Source: a virus. From it: 64,000 nt of DNA. Position 1 is the stretch's first letter. Every line of letters begins with the position of its first letter. The notes beneath the pieces were generated by a model that saw nothing but the letters and a program-made list of their open reading frames with translations, was not told the DNA's origin and searched no databases. Below are positions 16,492-24,081 of this stretch, piece by piece. The stretch is taken from IMG/VR virus record IMGVR_UViG_3300034072_002211, positions 124,001 to 188,000 of that record; one strand, 5' to 3'. The translations under genes were made by a program, and so were the position numbers.

Positions 16492-16698
16492 ATGACCATG
16501 GAATATCCCTATTGCGTTGAGATTTCTCTGGACCATGATGGCGCAGACATCGAGGACTGGCTTCTCGAGAATGGCATGGGTCATGTGACCGACTGGAAGG
16601 CTATCCGTATGCGGCACAAGCAGGTCTGGGCCATTTACTTCAAGAATGCCAACCAGGCAGTTATGACCAAACTCCGCTGGGGCGGTCGTGAAGCCTGA
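16492..16698 (+). CDS. FKLTWGG-family protein, last of plus array
   Basis: 68 residues, ATG 16492 (or ATG 16498). N-terminal strand YCVEISLDHDG, helix DIEDWLLENGMGHVTDW, end IYFKNANQAVMTKLRWGGREA. It ends 14 bp from the convergent gene. Confidence 0.8.
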   Translation: MTMEYPYCVEISLDHDGADIEDWLLENGMGHVTDWKAIRMRHKQVWAIYFKNANQAVMTKLRWGGREA

Positions 16699-16707
16699 TT
16701 TCACGAC
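16685..16707. terminator. Bidirectional hairpin between convergent arrays
   Basis: GTCGTGAA (16685-16692) pairs perfectly with TTCACGAC (16700-16707) around a 7-base loop, between the stops at 16698 (plus) and 16713 (minus). Confidence 0.55.
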
Positions 16708-16712
16708 AGAGT

Positions 16713-17048
16713 TTATTCTTCAGGGGTGATCCGCCTAGGAAGAACCAAGAGCTCTCCACCAAAGCGTAGGTGGAACAATGCTGCGGTATGATTGTCACGA
16801 AAGAAGAATTGAAAGAACTGGCTAGTGCGCCACCACGCGACCCCGCCATTCTCTTCGTCATGCATGTCAGGCACCGTAGCCTCTAGCCAATCCCAAATGG
16901 CCCAGCAGGGCATGGGACCTCGATACTCGGGATCGATCGCAACTTCCTCTTCGTTGCGGTTCTCCATATAGGGGAGAGTGATCTCAACCCATCCCGGAGT
17001 GTGAAGGCCATTCCTCGGCCCCATGGCCTGTGAGCCAATATGTCTCAC
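16713..17048 (-). CDS. FKLTWGG-family protein with C-terminal extension
   Basis: 111 residues from GTG 17048 (GTGA overlap with the upstream stop). Helix AIWDWLEATVPDMHDEENGG; block FFFRDNHTAALFHLRFGG, then about 14 extra residues (LVLPRRITPEE). Last gene of the leftward array. Confidence 0.75.
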   Translation of the reverse strand: MRHIGSQAMGPRNGLHTPGWVEITLPYMENRNEEEVAIDPEYRGPMPCWAIWDWLEATVPDMHDEENGGVAWWRTSQFFQFFFRDNHTAALFHLRFGGELLVLPRRITPEE

Positions 17049-17347
17049 TGACCGCCCCACAACGTCTTGAAATATACCGCGTGCTTGGCTTCCTTGAAGA
17101 AGAGGCCGATCCATCGCTTACCAGGAATCACACCAGCATCCGGGCCACCCCACTCCACATACCAACCCCAAGTCTCGTTCTTGGGATCCAGCTGATCGCC
17201 TTCGGTCAAAAACCTCTCATCCATGGCCGGGCCCGCAACTTGCTCTAGAAGGGCCAGCGCGGGGCCTGTAAGCTTGATCTGCATGCCCCAGTCAACGACA
17301 TGCTCAGCATCAATGACAATGCGAGTGAAGCCCTCAGGGACTTTCAT
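17045..17347 (-). CDS. FKLTWGG-family protein
   Basis: 100 residues, ATG 17347 (ATGA). End FFKEAKHAVYFKTLWGGQ; the preceding region GWYVEWGGPDAG resembles the strand pair before the block. Confidence 0.78.
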   Translation of the reverse strand: MKVPEGFTRIVIDAEHVVDWGMQIKLTGPALALLEQVAGPAMDERFLTEGDQLDPKNETWGWYVEWGGPDAGVIPGKRWIGLFFKEAKHAVYFKTLWGGQ

Positions 17348-17562
17348 AGGGCACCCCAGGCAAGCTTGAACAATGTGGCCTTCTGAGGGTCCTTGAACCG
17401 ATAGATCATGAAGCCCATCTGGAAGTCCACAGCATAATCCCAAGTGTCGCTGCCAATTCTAGCAGGCTGTATATTCGCCCAGGTCTTCTTGATCCATTCT
17501 TCACAGAAGTGAACTCTGGTGATCCAGTCTTTGCCGTCAGGCACCCGCACGTCATAGGTCAT
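17344..17562 (-). CDS. FKLTWGG-family protein
   Basis: 72 residues, ATG 17562. Helix HFCEEWIKKTWANIQPAR; end YRFKDPQKATLFKLAWGAL. The GGTGCC codons replace GGTGG before the next ATG. Confidence 0.8.
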   Translation of the reverse strand: MTYDVRVPDGKDWITRVHFCEEWIKKTWANIQPARIGSDTWDYAVDFQMGFMIYRFKDPQKATLFKLAWGAL

Positions 17563-17936
17563 AGGGCACCCCAAGCAAGCTTGAAGAGCATTGCTTGATC
17601 TTTGTCCAAAAAGCCCACGTGCCATCCCGGCTCCATGGAGTTGTTGGCATAGCGAAACTCAAACTGGTAAGCGCGCTCTAGACCAGCATTCACAAGCCAC
17701 TCATGAACTTCGTCCTTGAGACGAAAGAAGCCGTCATGGCCCTCGCTGTGACAGGGACGACTCACAATGTCTTGAGGTTGGCCCGGACCGCCCGGACGAG
17801 GACAAACTACGATCCTACACCGATCGGACTCGTAGAACTCCCTGACAGTGTTTGCCCGTTTGTCGTTGATTAGAACCCAATGGAGACTGCGACCCGAACG
17901 GTCGAGAAGTCTAAAGGGGATAACGGGTTCTTCCAT
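17559..17936 (-). CDS. FKLTWGG-family protein, long
   Basis: 125 residues, ATG 17936. The N-terminal 55 residues are additional (RLLDRSGRSLHWVLIND). Helix EVHEWLVNAGLERAYQFEF; end VGFLDKDQAMLFKLAWGAL. It begins about 20 bp after the previous stop rather than overlapping it. Confidence 0.78.
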   Translation of the reverse strand: MEEPVIPFRLLDRSGRSLHWVLINDKRANTVREFYESDRCRIVVCPRPGGPGQPQDIVSRPCHSEGHDGFFRLKDEVHEWLVNAGLERAYQFEFRYANNSMEPGWHVGFLDKDQAMLFKLAWGAL

Positions 17937-17956
17937 GCCACCCGCTTTAGCACCTG

Positions 17957-18220
17957 TTAGCCAAAGGTCAACTTGAACCGCGTGGCCTCATCCGAATCCT
18001 GGAATGTTATGAGAACAGTCTGTCCAAAGCGCGGTCCCATATCAAAGGGTTCATCAACCCAATTGGGGAATACTTCAAAGGCGTCTGTGACGTGGCAAAC
18101 GCTATGACCCTTGAGGACATGGTTGGCAAGCCAATCAAGTCGATCCTTCCACCAGAATGCGAGCTCATCAGCATCGCCTTTTGGGATGGTCTGACTTACC
18201 AAGTAGGGATAGAACTTCAT
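17957..18220 (-). CDS. FKLTWGG-family protein
   Basis: 87 residues, ATG 18220 (ATGA). Helix DRLDWLANHVLKGHSVCHV; end ITFQDSDEATRFKLTFG. Confidence 0.8.
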   Translation of the reverse strand: MKFYPYLVSQTIPKGDADELAFWWKDRLDWLANHVLKGHSVCHVTDAFEVFPNWVDEPFDMGPRFGQTVLITFQDSDEATRFKLTFG

Positions 18221-18447
18221 GTCCACCTCAGTGCGAACAGGATAGCATCCAGTCGCTTCTCAAAATACCAGAGAGTCATATTGTTATGGCCGAGGTAGAG
18301 GTTGCTGAAATGTCCGCGCAGACATTCATCTACCCAGCGCATCTGTTCTTCCTGATCCTCATACCCTTTGGCTTTGACTGTTCGCCAGCCATCGCCCGGA
18401 TCATGATGAAATCTGGTATAATACTTCTCTCTACCTAGCAACCACAT
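18217..18447 (-). CDS. FKLTWGG-family protein (FALRWT end)
   Basis: 76 residues, ATG 18447, overlapping the upstream gene by 13 bp. Helix QMRWVDECLRGHFSNLY; end WYFEKRLDAILFALRWT. Confidence 0.75.
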   Translation of the reverse strand: MWLLGREKYYTRFHHDPGDGWRTVKAKGYEDQEEQMRWVDECLRGHFSNLYLGHNNMTLWYFEKRLDAILFALRWT

Positions 18448-18725
18448 CCATGCACCAGACGGAACATCCTAGCCATCTTCTTGTCAGAAAAGTAGAAGCT
18501 CACTAGGGAATTATCTCGATCTGCCTGCAGGTCATCATTGTGCGTTAGGACGCAATAATCACTGTGCCAGAGCCAATCTACCAGATCCACGATGTCATCG
18601 AAGACGTCTGGGCGCTTGGTGCTCACACGGGCTTGGACTACGTGGGGATGGCCGGAGAGCCAGATATCACGGAGATAGTGACCCTCACTCGCACCCACGT
18701 GATAGCAATACCACTTCAAGCCCAT
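18435..18725 (-). CDS. FKLTWGG-family protein (degenerate end)
   Basis: 96 residues, ATG 18725. Helix DIVDLVDWLWHSDYCVLTH; block FYFSDKKMARMFRLVHGCGC, with Trp lost and two cysteines at the terminus. Confidence 0.72.
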   Translation of the reverse strand: MGLKWYCYHVGASEGHYLRDIWLSGHPHVVQARVSTKRPDVFDDIVDLVDWLWHSDYCVLTHNDDLQADRDNSLVSFYFSDKKMARMFRLVHGCGC

Positions 18726-18964
18726 GTTAGCTTGAATAGCACCGCCTGATCAGGATTCCTAAAATAGAATGTCATTGTGGAAGCAGATAGTGGCAGATCA
18801 TGATGCCAATCACCCGTGGGGCCATTGGTAAAGAAACGAGCCTTCTCACCAATGTTGTCCTCAAGCCACTTACGGATCTCTGCCCTGGGACCTAAGCGGT
18901 TGACCAAGACGTTCATGGCCTTGCCCACAGGTAACTCCACAGGAGTCCAACATTCCCAGCTCAC
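18716..18964 (-). CDS. FKLTWGG-family protein
   Basis: 82 residues from GTG 18964 (GTGA). Helix EIRKWLEDNIGEKARFFTN, among the most typical; end FYFRNPDQAVLFKLTWA. Confidence 0.8.
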   Translation of the reverse strand: MSWECWTPVELPVGKAMNVLVNRLGPRAEIRKWLEDNIGEKARFFTNGPTGDWHHDLPLSASTMTFYFRNPDQAVLFKLTWA

Positions 18965-19248
18965 AGAAACGTCAGCTTGAACATTGCTGCCTCTGCGTTG
19001 TCCTTGATCCTCAACTCCCACATCTGATTCAACTGAGGCACAAGATCATAACCGCTTGGTAGCATCTGGTGAGCCATGTCGGTCAAGAAGTAATGCGGAG
19101 CCATCCTGATACCAGGGCTCTTGGGATCCTGCCATCCAGAGACAACCTGCCGGTCCGTGGGAGGCTGTGACCCATGGGAATACCAGAGCCAGTTATGGCG
19201 AGCTGGACTCATATCCAGCTTGTGAGGAATCTTGAAAACTACACCCAT
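18961..19248 (-). CDS. FKLTWGG-family protein
   Basis: 95 residues, ATG 19248 within the last codons of the upstream gene. The middle is diverged (HYFLTDMAHQMLPSGYDL); end LRIKDNAEAAMFKLTFL. Confidence 0.75.
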   Translation of the reverse strand: MGVVFKIPHKLDMSPARHNWLWYSHGSQPPTDRQVVSGWQDPKSPGIRMAPHYFLTDMAHQMLPSGYDLVPQLNQMWELRIKDNAEAAMFKLTFL

Positions 19249-19532
19249 CTAAGCTTGAATAGCATGGCTTCCTTGGGGTCCGCAAATACGAACTTGAGCC
19301 CAGTAAAGCCAGACACTACCGCGCCGCCTTGCTCGATAGCACTGAAGCTGATGTCGATGACATGAACATCATGACTCACATTGGCCATAAGCCACTGATC
19401 AGCCTCGTCGGTGGTCGTCCAAGGATAGTAATGAGGGAACTGCTCATGACGAGGACGCAAGGCGCCATTGCCCGGCCCCTCGATCTCCACGATCGTTGCT
19501 GGCTTCCCAGATATGGTTGTGATGATTCTCAT
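19239..19532 (-). CDS. FKLTWGG-family protein
   Basis: 97 residues, ATG 19532 (ATGA). N-terminal strand MRIITTISGKP, helix EADQWLMANVSHDVHVIDI, end FVFADPKEAMLFKLRWV. Confidence 0.8.
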   Translation of the reverse strand: MRIITTISGKPATIVEIEGPGNGALRPRHEQFPHYYPWTTTDEADQWLMANVSHDVHVIDISFSAIEQGGAVVSGFTGLKFVFADPKEAMLFKLRWV

Positions 19533-19798
19533 GAGAAGGTCATCTTGAACAAGAGTGCGTCGCCGTGGTTGGTCTCTGGGAAATGGAAGAACGCTTCGTT
19601 ATCCTCAGAGTAGCCAAAGTTAGTTGCGAGGAATCTCTGCCCTAGCCACTCCTTGATCTCCGGTATGGGTTCCCAGACACCTCGACCACTATTAACATTG
19701 TCCGTGTAGGCCATAGAGGTCCAAAAGTTCAGGCAGATGACCGTTCCTGGGCCAAAGCGAATCTTCATCCAATCACTGGCCCGCTCATTGGCTTCCAT
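19529..19798 (-). CDS. FKLTWGG-family protein
   Basis: 89 residues, ATG 19798. Helix EIKEWLGQRFLATNFGY; end FHFPETNHGDALLFKMTFS. Confidence 0.78.
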   Translation of the reverse strand: MEANERASDWMKIRFGPGTVICLNFWTSMAYTDNVNSGRGVWEPIPEIKEWLGQRFLATNFGYSEDNEAFFHFPETNHGDALLFKMTFS

Positions 19799-20033
19799 TG
19801 GACGCCTCTAGCTTGAAACGAATGGCATCTATGCGACGCCTGAACTTGAAGAGAACATAGGAGAATGTCTCACTGATCACCACGACATAATCCTCACGAT
19901 CCATGCCATCGGCATGGAACCAAAAACGGATGAAGTCCTTGATGCGATACTTGGGGAACAGAGGAATGGTCTCTTCCTCCGCGGCATCCCAAAGGGACAT
20001 ATAGACCGAAAAGCGGCAGTCTCCGTAGCTCAA
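19785..20033 (-). CDS. FKLTWGG-family protein, TTG start
   Basis: 82 residues from TTG 20033, which overlaps the upstream stop as TTGA and follows TGGGGTGGTCG. No ATG or GTG occurs at the junction. Helix IKDFIRFWFHADGMDRED; end FKFRRRIDAIRFKLEASNG with the Trp-Gly lost. Confidence 0.7.
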   Translation of the reverse strand: MSYGDCRFSVYMSLWDAAEEETIPLFPKYRIKDFIRFWFHADGMDREDYVVVISETFSYVLFKFRRRIDAIRFKLEASNGSQ

Positions 20034-20326
20034 CGACCACCCCAAGTGAGCTTGAACAGTAGGGCATCGCAGGGCTTTTTGAAACCATAGCAAACCCTGA
20101 GAACCGGGCTGATATAGCTCTTCATATGATCACGCGACTCCAACCACTCACCAACCTCAGAACGAGAATGGCTGGGCTTCCAATCATCCCAGATCATGTG
20201 GTGATAGCCATTGGCATTCATGTCAGCTGTGATCTCATGATAACGGCGCTCCACCATGCGAGCTAGATCGTCCTCATCTTCCTTGATCGTCGCCTGATTA
20301 GGAATCCAAAAGACTTGCTGCTTCAT
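20030..20326 (-). CDS. FKLTWGG-family protein
   Basis: 98 residues, ATG 20326 after TGGGGTGGTCA. Helix EVGEWLESRDHMKSYIS; end YGFKKPCDALLFKLTWGGR. Confidence 0.8.
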   Translation of the reverse strand: MKQQVFWIPNQATIKEDEDDLARMVERRYHEITADMNANGYHHMIWDDWKPSHSRSEVGEWLESRDHMKSYISPVLRVCYGFKKPCDALLFKLTWGGR

Positions 20327-20598
20327 TGACCACCCCAAGTGAGCTTGAAGATCAGAGCATAGACCCTATCGTCTTCATGAAAGCAAACATAACGACCAGG
20401 AAACATGCGCTCCGCCCTACGGCTATAGGACTGAATACACCACTGGCGGCGCTCCAGGGACGACCTCTCAGAACCACCTGGCATGTGAGTTAGCCCAAGT
20501 GCTTCTCCCCAATCCTTCCATGCTGCTAGGGCTGTGACAAAGGCATTGACGGCAGGCCATTCAGGTGGACTTGGTTCTTTGACGTAGACGCGGATCAT
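20323..20598 (-). CDS. FKLTWGG-family protein
   Basis: 91 residues, ATG 20598 after TGGGGTGGGAA. The helix is VTALAAWKDWGEALGL; the end is VCFHEDDRVYALIFKLTWGGQ. Confidence 0.8.
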   Translation of the reverse strand: MIRVYVKEPSPPEWPAVNAFVTALAAWKDWGEALGLTHMPGGSERSSLERRQWCIQSYSRRAERMFPGRYVCFHEDDRVYALIFKLTWGGQ

Positions 20599-20780
20599 TT
20601 CCCACCCCAAGTGAGTTTGAACAGGAGAGCGATCTTGGGATCATGGAAGTAGAAGTTCCTACCCTCCCGCCCATTCACATTGGCGGCCCATGACGTCCAC
20701 TCCTCGCCTATAGCATAACAATCCAACCAGTCATAGACTTCGTTGGGAACATCCAAGTGAGTGGTCCTTACTCTGATCAT
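20595..20780 (-). CDS. FKLTWGG-family protein, minimal
   Basis: 61 residues, one of the shortest: ATG 20780, strand MIRVRTTHLDV, helix EVYDWLDCYAIGEEWTSW, block FYFHDPKIALLFKLTWGGK. It shows the minimal domain clearly. Confidence 0.82.
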   Translation of the reverse strand: MIRVRTTHLDVPNEVYDWLDCYAIGEEWTSWAANVNGREGRNFYFHDPKIALLFKLTWGGK

Positions 20781-21010
20781 CCCCACACCAACTTGAACAA
20801 CACAGCTTCGCCTGGATCCATGAAGATGAACTTCAGGGCAATCTCATCATCTATGCGAATCCGCTCCACCCTATAATACCAAGAGCAGTTCTCATAACAC
20901 CAATACTCTAGGTGGTCATAGAGGTGAGGACCAAGCCACACATTGTTACCAACCTGTTCCTTCTCCCCAATCTCCATGAGACGGCGACGATTGAGGACAA
21001 CCTCTTTCAT
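20777..21010 (-). CDS. FKLTWGG-family protein
   Basis: 77 residues, ATG 21010 after TGGGGTGGGGA. The region LYDHLEYWCYENCSWYYRV takes the helix position; end FIFMDPGEAVLFKLVWG. Confidence 0.8.
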   Translation of the reverse strand: MKEVVLNRRRLMEIGEKEQVGNNVWLGPHLYDHLEYWCYENCSWYYRVERIRIDDEIALKFIFMDPGEAVLFKLVWG

Positions 21011-21234
21011 TCCCCACCCCACGTCAGTTTGAACAGTAGAGCGGTGTCACGATCCTTGTCCTCAAACACGAACGCAATCCCATCGTCCTTGACATCATAG
21101 TCCCAAGCGTCATCACAGCGTTCCTGAATCCACTCAATGACTTCGTAGATAACAACCTCACTGGTCCCCCAGGGAGATTCGTGGTCCTCGACTTCCATGA
21201 AGATCTTGTGGAGGGGAACGGTGACGCAGATCAT
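21007..21234 (-). CDS. FKLTWGG-family protein
   Basis: 75 residues, ATG 21234. N-terminal strand MICVTVPLHKIFM, helix VIEWIQERCDDAWDYDV, end FVFEDKDRDTALLFKLTWGGE. Confidence 0.8.
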   Translation of the reverse strand: MICVTVPLHKIFMEVEDHESPWGTSEVVIYEVIEWIQERCDDAWDYDVKDDGIAFVFEDKDRDTALLFKLTWGGE

Positions 21235-21539
21235 TCCCCACCCCACCTGAGCTTGCAGAGCACCGCACACTTGGCTTCCTTGAACTGGAACACCATTCCC
21301 TCACGAGTTGGAGGGAAACCAAAACGAGCCTGGTTCCTTTGTTCCCAGCAGGAGTTCCAAGAAGGACAGAACTCAAGCAGCCAAGTCGAGAACTTGTCCG
21401 TGGGCACTAGACCATGAACGAATTTACCATCAGCCGTCTTACCCTGAAACGTCTCGATGAGACCATTGGCACTCACAGTCCGGCGAGCACCAAATCGCTC
21501 CGCTGGATCACGGTCAAAGGGAATGAAGACATAGAACAT
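21231..21539 (-). CDS. FKLTWGG-family protein
   Basis: 102 residues, ATG 21539. Helix FSTWLLEFCPSWNSCWEQRN; end FQFKEAKCAVLCKLRWGGE. A 43-bp gap with two CTATAG copies separates it from the upstream gene, so transcription or regulation may restart here. Confidence 0.78.
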   Translation of the reverse strand: MFYVFIPFDRDPAERFGARRTVSANGLIETFQGKTADGKFVHGLVPTDKFSTWLLEFCPSWNSCWEQRNQARFGFPPTREGMVFQFKEAKCAVLCKLRWGGE

Positions 21540-21582
21540 ATGAACTCTATAGAGAGCACCAGTTCAAGATGTCACTATAGAG

Positions 21583-21870
21583 TTAGGTCCAGGTCAGCGC
21601 AAACCGCCGAGCACCCTTGAGACCCCGTAGATGAACTTCAACAGGCGTGATCACACCATCGCTGGAATTCTGCTCAACATAGAAATCACCGGAGAGATTC
21701 TCCTTGAGCCAGTGGAAAGTCTCCGCGAACTCACTCTCAAGCCAGATGTCCTTCTTCACAGGAAAGGGATGACCAGGATCCCAATCTCCCGGAACCAAGA
21801 ACACCCAAGAGTAGTTGAACCCCGGCAAGATCCATGGATAGTCACCTGGGTTGAAACGAGCACTCTTCAT
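21583..21870 (-). CDS. FKLTWGG-family protein (FALTWT end)
   Basis: 95 residues, ATG 21870 (ATGA). Helix TFHWLKENLSGDFYVEQ; end VHLRGLKGARRFALTWT. Confidence 0.78.
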   Translation of the reverse strand: MKSARFNPGDYPWILPGFNYSWVFLVPGDWDPGHPFPVKKDIWLESEFAETFHWLKENLSGDFYVEQNSSDGVITPVEVHLRGLKGARRFALTWT

Positions 21871-22298
21871 CCCCATGTGAGCTTGACAAGCACCAACTGA
21901 TCACCCGGAACCCAAACTGTCATGGGCTCCTTGTTGTCCCGGATGAACTTGATCTCATCCACTATAGGGAAGTCACGAGCCTGACACCAATCCAGAAACT
22001 CCCCAACACGATCTGAGGGAATATCCAACTTGATCTCCTCATATCCCCGCTCAACAAGATCCTCTATAGTGACGATGGTCTCATTGTCAGACTCATCCCA
22101 CTTCAATAGAGTGGCGTTGAAACGAAGCTTGAACTGAAGAGCATACCGCTTATCCCTGAACTCCACATTGTAGATCATGTGACCAGCTTCATCCCGCCGG
22201 TTACAATCCCGGTAGTCCCCATACCCTTCATAGAGCACAAAGGACTCCACCTCCCAAAGATCATTGTGCTCACTCGAGACATCAAAGACGTAAGTCAC
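21867..22298 (-). CDS. FKLTWGG-family protein, two-domain
   Basis: 143 residues from GTG 22298 (GTGA). A first family block YNVEFRDKRYALQFKLRFN lies near residue 55, and a second unit follows with helix VGEFLDWCQARDFPIVDEI and end VPGDQLVLVKLTWG. It is a clear tandem fusion of two units in one protein. Confidence 0.8.
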   Translation of the reverse strand: MTYVFDVSSEHNDLWEVESFVLYEGYGDYRDCNRRDEAGHMIYNVEFRDKRYALQFKLRFNATLLKWDESDNETIVTIEDLVERGYEEIKLDIPSDRVGEFLDWCQARDFPIVDEIKFIRDNKEPMTVWVPGDQLVLVKLTWG

Positions 22299-22546
22299 AA
22301 TCCACCCCACGTGAGCTTGAACAATGTAGCCTTCCGAACATCATCAAACTTGAACGTCACATTGCTGGGTCCCCTGGTAGCACGCAATCCCCAAGCATCC
22401 CATCCATTACCAACTATGTTCAGATTGCTGTCGGTGGCATCCACTATCCCACCCACATGGCTATAGAGCCAAGACACCATGTCCCTGGGCAAGAACCCAT
22501 TCTCCAACTCTACGGAGATCATAACATAAGGCGTGGGCGAACTCAT
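22295..22546 (-). CDS. FKLTWGG-family protein
   Basis: 83 residues, ATG 22546. Strand YVMISVELENG, helix DMVSWLYSHVGGIVD, end FKFDDVRKATLFKLTWGGL. Confidence 0.8.
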   Translation of the reverse strand: MSSPTPYVMISVELENGFLPRDMVSWLYSHVGGIVDATDSNLNIVGNGWDAWGLRATRGPSNVTFKFDDVRKATLFKLTWGGL

Positions 22547-22568
22547 TAGACCCTCTATAGAGAGAAAC

Positions 22569-22967
22569 CTATCCCCACGTCAACTTGAACAGGAGAGCTA
22601 TATCCCGCTCCGATACGTTGAACCAATAATGACCCATGAGCGGTCCATAGGTGTAATCAGGCTCTCTATAGAGATGAGAATCAGGACCCTCACGAACATC
22701 CCCATAACGGTAAGAAATCGCATACGTCCCAGAGATGATCTTGAACGGATCCTTCCCACCATGCCGGTATCCATCATACCCAACAGCATCCTGGATAGCC
22801 ATACCCTGCTCAGATAACCTATAGTGAAGACCCTGAGCTTCTAACCAATCCATAGGCTCCCGGCGATGAGGATACGCACCGTCACGGCGGCGAACCCATA
22901 CCCGCTCATTGGTCAATGCTAGATTGACCCTGAGCATATCCCCTATAGTGGTGAGATCACTAGACAT
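22569..22967 (-). CDS. FKLTWGG-family protein, first of minus array
   Basis: 132 residues from ATG 22967; ATG 22991 is the longer choice. Helix PMDWLEAQGLHYRLSEQ, long insert, end WFNVSERDIALLFKLTWG. It is the promoter-proximal gene of the leftward array. No SD was recognised, and CTATAG copies sit just upstream (22978, 23004; 26 bp apart). Confidence 0.75.
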   Translation of the reverse strand: MSSDLTTIGDMLRVNLALTNERVWVRRRDGAYPHRREPMDWLEAQGLHYRLSEQGMAIQDAVGYDGYRHGGKDPFKIISGTYAISYRYGDVREGPDSHLYREPDYTYGPLMGHYWFNVSERDIALLFKLTWG

Positions 22968-23009
22968 ACAGAACTCACTATAGAGCCACACTCTGACTTG
23001 TCACTATAG

Positions 23010-23770
23010 AGCAGATCTTTCCCCTAACCCAACACTCTAAAGCAAACCCTCTTAACCCTATCTCTTTACCCTCACCAGAACTACGCAAGAACGCATTTTA
23101 CCATAATTCAGGGCATTAACACACCATTTTCTACCATTTTCTGCGTGCTAAGGGCTCCAAAAGTCCAGCTTTTCCAACGGTTTCCGCTAAGTGGCTGGAA
23201 AAGAATGGAGAAAATAATTCTTCCACCACAAGGACAGATTTAGACGGTTCTGGGCCCATTCTGGCTCCTACTTAGTCCTACCCTGTATAGTGGATCTGGG
23301 TGGTTAATCATTCTCTATAGAGGCTATAGTGGTCACTCGAGAGTCTGCTATAGGGGAGACTCTGAGTAACTGGGGAGTAGAGACTATAGGGCTCAGAGTA
23401 GCCACTACTATAGAGTTCACTATACAGAGTCACACTGATATAGATGCTATAGACATTCAGACGAGTCTTTTCAATCTCCCCATGAGTGCTGTTCTCTATA
23501 GAACCTCTATAGTGGTTATCACATGGGTTCATGCTATAGAGACAATTGCCTATTGTGCTCTGAGCATTAGTATCTGAGTGAGGGCGGCCTGGGGACTTCT
23601 CTGTCAGAGTCGTGCTATTGGGATGCTCAGTCCTCGCGAAGCGCGCAAGCGCGCTATCATTTGTGGAGGAGGCGATTGCGTTCCTCGTGGTGTTTTCTAT
23701 GCTTTTGTGGAATGTTGGCGCAGCGGGCGCTTTCAGCGCAACCATGTTGTGGAGGACGGTTGCGGAGGTT
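23010..23770. other. Gene-free block with CTATAG copies
   Basis: No convincing gene. The left part (23010-23300) is pyrimidine/AT-rich with C/T tracts and lacks CTATAG. The middle (23310-23580) holds ten CTATAG copies. The right part has short GCGC-rich inverted sequences (GCGAAGCGCGCAAGCGCGCT at about 23636-23657). Long frames on either strand here consist of repeated Tyr-Ser or Ile-Glu caused by the repeats. The block could hold an origin or a regulatory region for the leftward array. Confidence 0.5.
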
Positions 23771-23772
23771 TC

Positions 23773-23800
23773 TCTATAGAGTTGAAGGCTTGTTGGTCAA
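23773..23800 (-). promoter_or_regulatory. Promoter, TTGACC-N16-TATAGA
   Basis: Minus strand: -35 TTGACC (23800-23795), 16-bp spacer, -10 TATAGA (23778-23773), the -10 being inside CTCTATAGAG. It points toward the leftward FKLTWGG array but lies about 800 bp from its first gene. Confidence 0.45.
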
Positions 23801-23890
23801 TTCTCTATAGAGGCTTCTACTGTAGAGCGCAATGGGAGAGCGCGTGAGCGGAAGTTTTCCTATGCTTTATTTATCACGTTATCTGGGTAG

Positions 23891-24016
23891 TTTTTGGCAC
23901 GTTGGTGAAAAGATTTGCGGCGCGTTTGGAGGCGCGTTGGCTCAACTTTGCGGAGGTTTTTGGCGCGTCTTGGTAACTTTCGCTCAGCTTTAGGCGCGCG
24001 GCGCTTTTGGTGAAAT
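23891..24016. repeat. Iteron-like TTTTTGGCGCGT repeats
   Basis: Five irregularly spaced copies of a T-rich plus GGCRCG element: TTTTTGGCACGTTGG (23891), GGCGCGTTTGG, GGCGCGTTGG, TTTTTGGCGCGTCTTGG (about 23956) and TTTAGGCGCGCGGCGCTTTTGG (about 23990). A TTTATTTATCACG AT-rich stretch lies next to them at 23871. The arrangement recalls iterons beside an AT-rich unwinding element. Confidence 0.4.
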
Positions 24017-24081
24017 CGCGGTTCCGAGAGCTTTAGGCATGACCGAGCCAAGTCCTGGGCAGATTTTCGAGAGTTCTGGGC

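Noticed and set aside
22973-22983. T7-type RNA polymerase promoter (ACTCACTATAG)
   Set aside because: Only the core matches; the upstream TAATACG part is absent and the direction is opposite to the array. It is treated as part of the CTATAG cluster.
23308-23745. 145-codon minus-strand frame rich in Tyr-Ser-Leu repeats
   Set aside because: The amino-acid repeats are simply the translation of CTATAG and its flanks; there is no ribosome site and the frame has no other features.
23860-24051. 63-codon basic minus-strand frame
   Set aside because: It coincides with the iteron-like GGCGCG repeats, which produce the Arg/Lys/Pro content; no SD.
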